The notes below the pieces were generated by a model, which was not told the DNA's origin, ran no database searches, and saw nothing but the letters and a program-made list of their open reading frames with translations. This document shows positions 61,298-64,000 of a stretch of 64,000 bases of DNA, piece after piece (the first letter of the stretch is position 1; every line of letters begins with the position of its first letter). Origin of the DNA: Chitinophaga sp. Ak27. GTDB lineage: Bacteria > Bacteroidota > Bacteroidia > Chitinophagales > Chitinophagaceae. The stretch is from NCBI RefSeq assembly GCF_012726295.1, contig NZ_JABAOB010000001.1, forward strand, positions 1,426,001-1,490,000, read 5' to 3'. Position numbers and translations under genes: made by a program.

Positions 61298-61531
61298 ATG
61301 GTAGCAAGCTTACTGGCCTTTACTTTTGCCAGTAGAAAACAGTTTTATGCACGACGTAACGCTACAAAAATTGATACGTATAGTAAATATATCGGCAATA
61401 GCTTTAGTAGATGCTTATGGATTATAGTAAAAATTGTCACAATCATGGTCCTCCTTTATGGGCTCGCCATGACACTGCAGACAAACAAACGATTCCCGGC
61501 GAGTAACACCGACACATTTACTAATAGATAA
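61298..61531 (+). CDS. Small hypothetical membrane protein
   Basis: This 77-residue frame has an N-terminal basic stretch (FASRKQFYARRNATKID) and one membrane helix (CLWIIVKIVTIMVLLYGLAM), then a short polar tail. Not recognised. Coding status is uncertain because the region is degraded. Confidence 0.35.
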   Translation: MVASLLAFTFASRKQFYARRNATKIDTYSKYIGNSFSRCLWIIVKIVTIMVLLYGLAMTLQTNKRFPASNTDTFTNR

Positions 61532-62322
61532 ATTAAAATAGAAAAATGTTGCCAATATCTCACACAGTTGACTGCTCCTAAAGACCAAGTGGCACTATTT
61601 AATAAATTTCATATCTATAATTCTAATAAATTTGAAGCCCTAAGAGCAACAGTATCACTACTGTGAAAGGCTTGGTCAGAAATTATTTTCTTACCTTGTA
61701 CCAACTCAGTTTCCAACTCTTTTAGTTTCATTTATTAACTAGTTCCTCCCCCGAATACTTGCGAAACAGAGAATCGATAAGATAAATTTATATAGATAGT
61801 TAAACATGAGCAACACCTTGCCATAGTATAAAGAGGATAATTTTTTTCTAAATATGTAGTCTGCCTTTATCCTTTTGCGTCTCCCTCTTGGCCCAATCAT
61901 CTTAACACTAAACCGCTATTCCAGGTACAGGTATTGAGTCTTAACTGCAGGTTAATCCCTTTTAAAATCAAAATAGCAATGAAATAAATCAAAATAGTGG
62001 TTGTTTAACAGAAATCACCCCCATACTTTCGTAAAGAGAACAATAGCTCTCCGTTAGGGCCGCAACTGTAAATCTCACTATATAAACTCTGATTTTTGCC
62101 AAACTCAAAAAAACGATGTATATCACAATATTTCACCGCCCCCCCCGATACTAATGATCCTGCGAACTCAGAATCTTAGTTAAGTACCCAACAACATCTA
62201 TTCATTCAGCAACCGATAGTAAACCCTTCAACGATTCCGTCGAAAACTAGCTGCAGGTAGACCTCAGGAGATCCTTTGCTGGAGGACCTATCGCATCTCG
62301 GAATTATACAAAATCCAACAAG
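61532..62322. other. Long AT-rich intergenic region before the VKOR/thioredoxin gene
   Basis: About 790 bases. Apart from a 38-codon frame on the minus strand (61615-61731) I see no gene. It includes a C-run (near 62142-62150) and scattered short repeats. No recognisable precursor peptide with a Gly-Gly leader was found on either strand by eye. Confidence 0.4.
61615..61731 (-). CDS. Very short frame, 38 residues
   Basis: MKLKELETELVQGKKIISD at the start has the charged, helical look of a peptide leader, and the rest (SSDTVALRASNLLEL) is ordinary. It has no Gly-Gly, no Cys and no known family, so it is at best a relic or a chance frame. Recorded only because the neighbouring gene belongs to a type found with exported peptides. 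Confidence 0.2.
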   Translation of the reverse strand: MKLKELETELVQGKKIISDQAFHSSDTVALRASNLLEL

Positions 62323-63972
62323 ATGTATTCATTCTTAAAAAAACTCTTTAAACCCAAAAGTAACAGCCCAGATATTATCTTGTTATTCATGGAGGCGCTC
62401 AAGGTACCTGTAACTGCCGGTACTATTAACAAAGAACTGGAAGAACATCCCAACTTCAATAGTCTGTTAAGTATCAGTGATATATTGACACGTTTCGGAG
62501 TAGATAACCTGGCGGTCAGGCTGGATAGCGATAAGTTACTTATTACTCCTACTCCTTTTATTACCCAGATAAGAGGCGCTAACAATGAACCTGATTATTT
62601 TTCTATTGTAAAAAAAATTGACGGTGACTACATTGATTACTATGATCCCGCATCGTTTAAATGGCGGCATAGTAAAAAAGATGATTTTTTAAACAGATAC
62701 CTAGGAGTGGCATTACTGGCGGAGGCCAGGGAAGATGCAGGTGAGCAGGATTTTGCCCAAAATGCAAAAGAAGAAAAACGTAAATCTACTCTTACTTTAT
62801 TAGGCTTAATAGCGCTTCCTGTAATAGTATGTATTGCCAGTGTTATCAGCTGCGTACAATACGGAATGAGCAGTTGGTCATCACTATTGTTTGCGCTATT
62901 AAATCTCGCCGGCACATCAGCGGGTGGGCTGCTGTTATGGTATGAACTTGATCAGCATAATCCAGCATTGCAACAAATATGCGGTGCTGGAAAAAATACA
63001 AACTGTGGTTCTATTCTCCAGTCCAAGGCAGCAAAAATAGCAGGTATTAGCTGGAGTTCCATTGGTTTTAGCTATTTTTCCGGTGGGCTACTGCTTATGT
63101 TATTTACTGGTCTTAACAGTGCCCAAGTGCTGTTTACTACAGGTATACTAATACTGGTGGCTTTCCCTTACACTTTCTTTTCTATCTATTATCAATGGCG
63201 GATTGCACAGCAATGGTGTGTGCTTTGTCTTTTCGTACAGGTCATACTGGTATTACAACTGATAACACTTTTGACGACCGGCAGGCTGGGGGCGCTATTT
63301 CCCCTCTCCTTCCGAATTGAGTGGCTTCCAGCCATCATCACCGCTTATACCTTTCCCTTTATACTAGCGACTGCATTAATGCCTATTTTCAAAAAGGCTA
63401 GGGAAAGCAGGGAAAACATATCGCGGTTACAGCGAATAAAGCATAGTAGCCAGGTATTTGACGCCCTATTGAGCAAACAAAAACAACTTTCTATTCCTTC
63501 CGATGGACTAGGCATCACATTGGGGGACCCATCTGCTTCGTTTAAAATCATTAAAGTATGTAATCCTTATTGTGGTCCATGTGCAAGAGCTCACGTTCCT
63601 ATGGAAGCATTGCTGGAGAACAACCCTAATGTACAGGTCCAGATAATATTCACCGCAAGTAATAAGGTCGGAGATCCAAGTGCTCCACCGGTTAAGCATC
63701 TGCTGGCAATTGCAGCTTCCGATAAAGGCGATAACACCGCTATAAAACAAGGACTGAACGAATGGTACCTAGCAAAAGAAAAAAACTACGACCAATTTGC
63801 CGCCAAATATCCCATGAATGGTGAGTTGAAACAACAAGAGGATAAAATTGATGCTATGCATAAATGGTGTAATGAGACAGAGATAAGCTTTACTCCCACA
63901 TTCTTTATAAATGGCTACCAGATGCCCGATATCTATACCGTGGAGGACCTAAAATATTTCCTCACAGTGTAG
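62323..63972 (+). CDS. Fusion of degenerate C39-like domain, vitamin K epoxide reductase domain and thioredoxin domain
   Basis: This 549-residue membrane protein has three parts. Residues 1-130 resemble a C39 peptidase domain (NFNSLLSISDILTRFGVDNLAVRL, DGDYIDYYDP), but contain no cysteine, and DYFSIV replaces the expected HFVV, so the peptidase is inactive and may only bind peptide. Residues 155-360 are a VKOR domain: loop cysteines in CGAGKNTNC, Ser/Thr region, active site WCVLC, about five helices. Residues 385-549 are a DsbA-like thioredoxin with CNPYCGPC and the cis-Pro in FTPTFFI. It would introduce or reshuffle disulphides on the outer side of the membrane. Such fusions occur in Bacteroidota beside exported RiPP or bacteriocin-like genes, which may lie right of the window. 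Confidence 0.88.
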   Translation: MYSFLKKLFKPKSNSPDIILLFMEALKVPVTAGTINKELEEHPNFNSLLSISDILTRFGVDNLAVRLDSDKLLITPTPFITQIRGANNEPDYFSIVKKIDGDYIDYYDPASFKWRHSKKDDFLNRYLGVALLAEAREDAGEQDFAQNAKEEKRKSTLTLLGLIALPVIVCIASVISCVQYGMSSWSSLLFALLNLAGTSAGGLLLWYELDQHNPALQQICGAGKNTNCGSILQSKAAKIAGISWSSIGFSYFSGGLLLMLFTGLNSAQVLFTTGILILVAFPYTFFSIYYQWRIAQQWCVLCLFVQVILVLQLITLLTTGRLGALFPLSFRIEWLPAIITAYTFPFILATALMPIFKKARESRENISRLQRIKHSSQVFDALLSKQKQLSIPSDGLGITLGDPSASFKIIKVCNPYCGPCARAHVPMEALLENNPNVQVQIIFTASNKVGDPSAPPVKHLLAIAASDKGDNTAIKQGLNEWYLAKEKNYDQFAAKYPMNGELKQQEDKIDAMHKWCNETEISFTPTFFINGYQMPDIYTVEDLKYFLTV

Positions 63973-64000
63973 GCAGTGATAATAAAATAGAGGACGCCTA

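Noticed and set aside
61615..61731. 38-residue frame as a RiPP precursor
   Set aside because: No Gly-Gly cleavage site, no Cys or Ser/Thr-rich core and no modification enzyme next to it; kept only as a low-confidence frame.

Overview
The window reads as a chromosomal segment of a Bacteroidota bacterium, most likely of the Chitinophagaceae (Chitinophaga-like). The evidence is two sigma/FecR/SusC/SusD surface-uptake loci, TonB-dependent receptors with an N-terminal STN domain, many SPII lipoproteins, promoter boxes of the Bacteroidota type (TAnnTTTG) and a GH2 enzyme with a carbohydrate-binding tail. The genus is an inference; no rRNA is present.

Layout. (a) 1-18.5 kb is an AT-richer accessory region. 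It holds two overlapping genes of a possible defence cassette (one with a PD-(D/E)XK nuclease motif), then three related boundary sequences near 2762, 13190 and 18413. Each joins a tRNA-3'-end-like stretch to the last codons of a serine recombinase on the minus strand. Between boundaries 1 and 2 lies a 10-kb module for envelope proteins: two paralogous Cys-rich lipoproteins, a DUF1573 protein, a TlpA-like thioredoxin, an O-antigen-ligase-like membrane protein with TPRs, an orphan SusD and a transglutaminase-like lipoprotein. Between boundaries 2 and 3 lies a complete EmrB/EmrA/TolC-type efflux operon with a divergent AraC regulator.

(b) 18.5-57.6 kb is backbone-like and richer in GC. It holds a membrane protein, a ProX-type tRNA deacylase, two ECF-sigma/FecR/SusCD loci (one ending in a DUF5018 lipoprotein, one in a GH2 beta-galactosidase-like enzyme), small enzymes and stress-type proteins (DUF1330, DinB, DoxX, AhpD-like, YCII plus its ECF sigma factor), three AraC-family regulators in all with the efflux one, a TonB receptor, a class-C serine hydrolase, an M1-type peptidase, a Upf1-like helicase, a LysE exporter and a J-domain/KTSC fusion.

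(c) 57.7-64 kb is a second accessory region. It starts at an intact tRNA-Leu(CAG), followed by repeats that look like integrase arm sites, a truncated tyrosine integrase, unknown small genes, a cytosine-methyltransferase relic and, at the right edge, a fusion of a degenerate C39-peptidase-like domain with VKOR and thioredoxin domains, of the kind seen near exported-peptide clusters in Bacteroidota.

How it fits together: both ends of the window look shaped by integration next to tRNA-Leu-like sequence. The cargo concentrates on envelope redox chemistry, export and possibly defence, while the middle is glycan uptake and housekeeping. The most interesting parts are the serially bounded cassette array on the left and the Cys-rich lipoprotein/thioredoxin/ligase module inside it.
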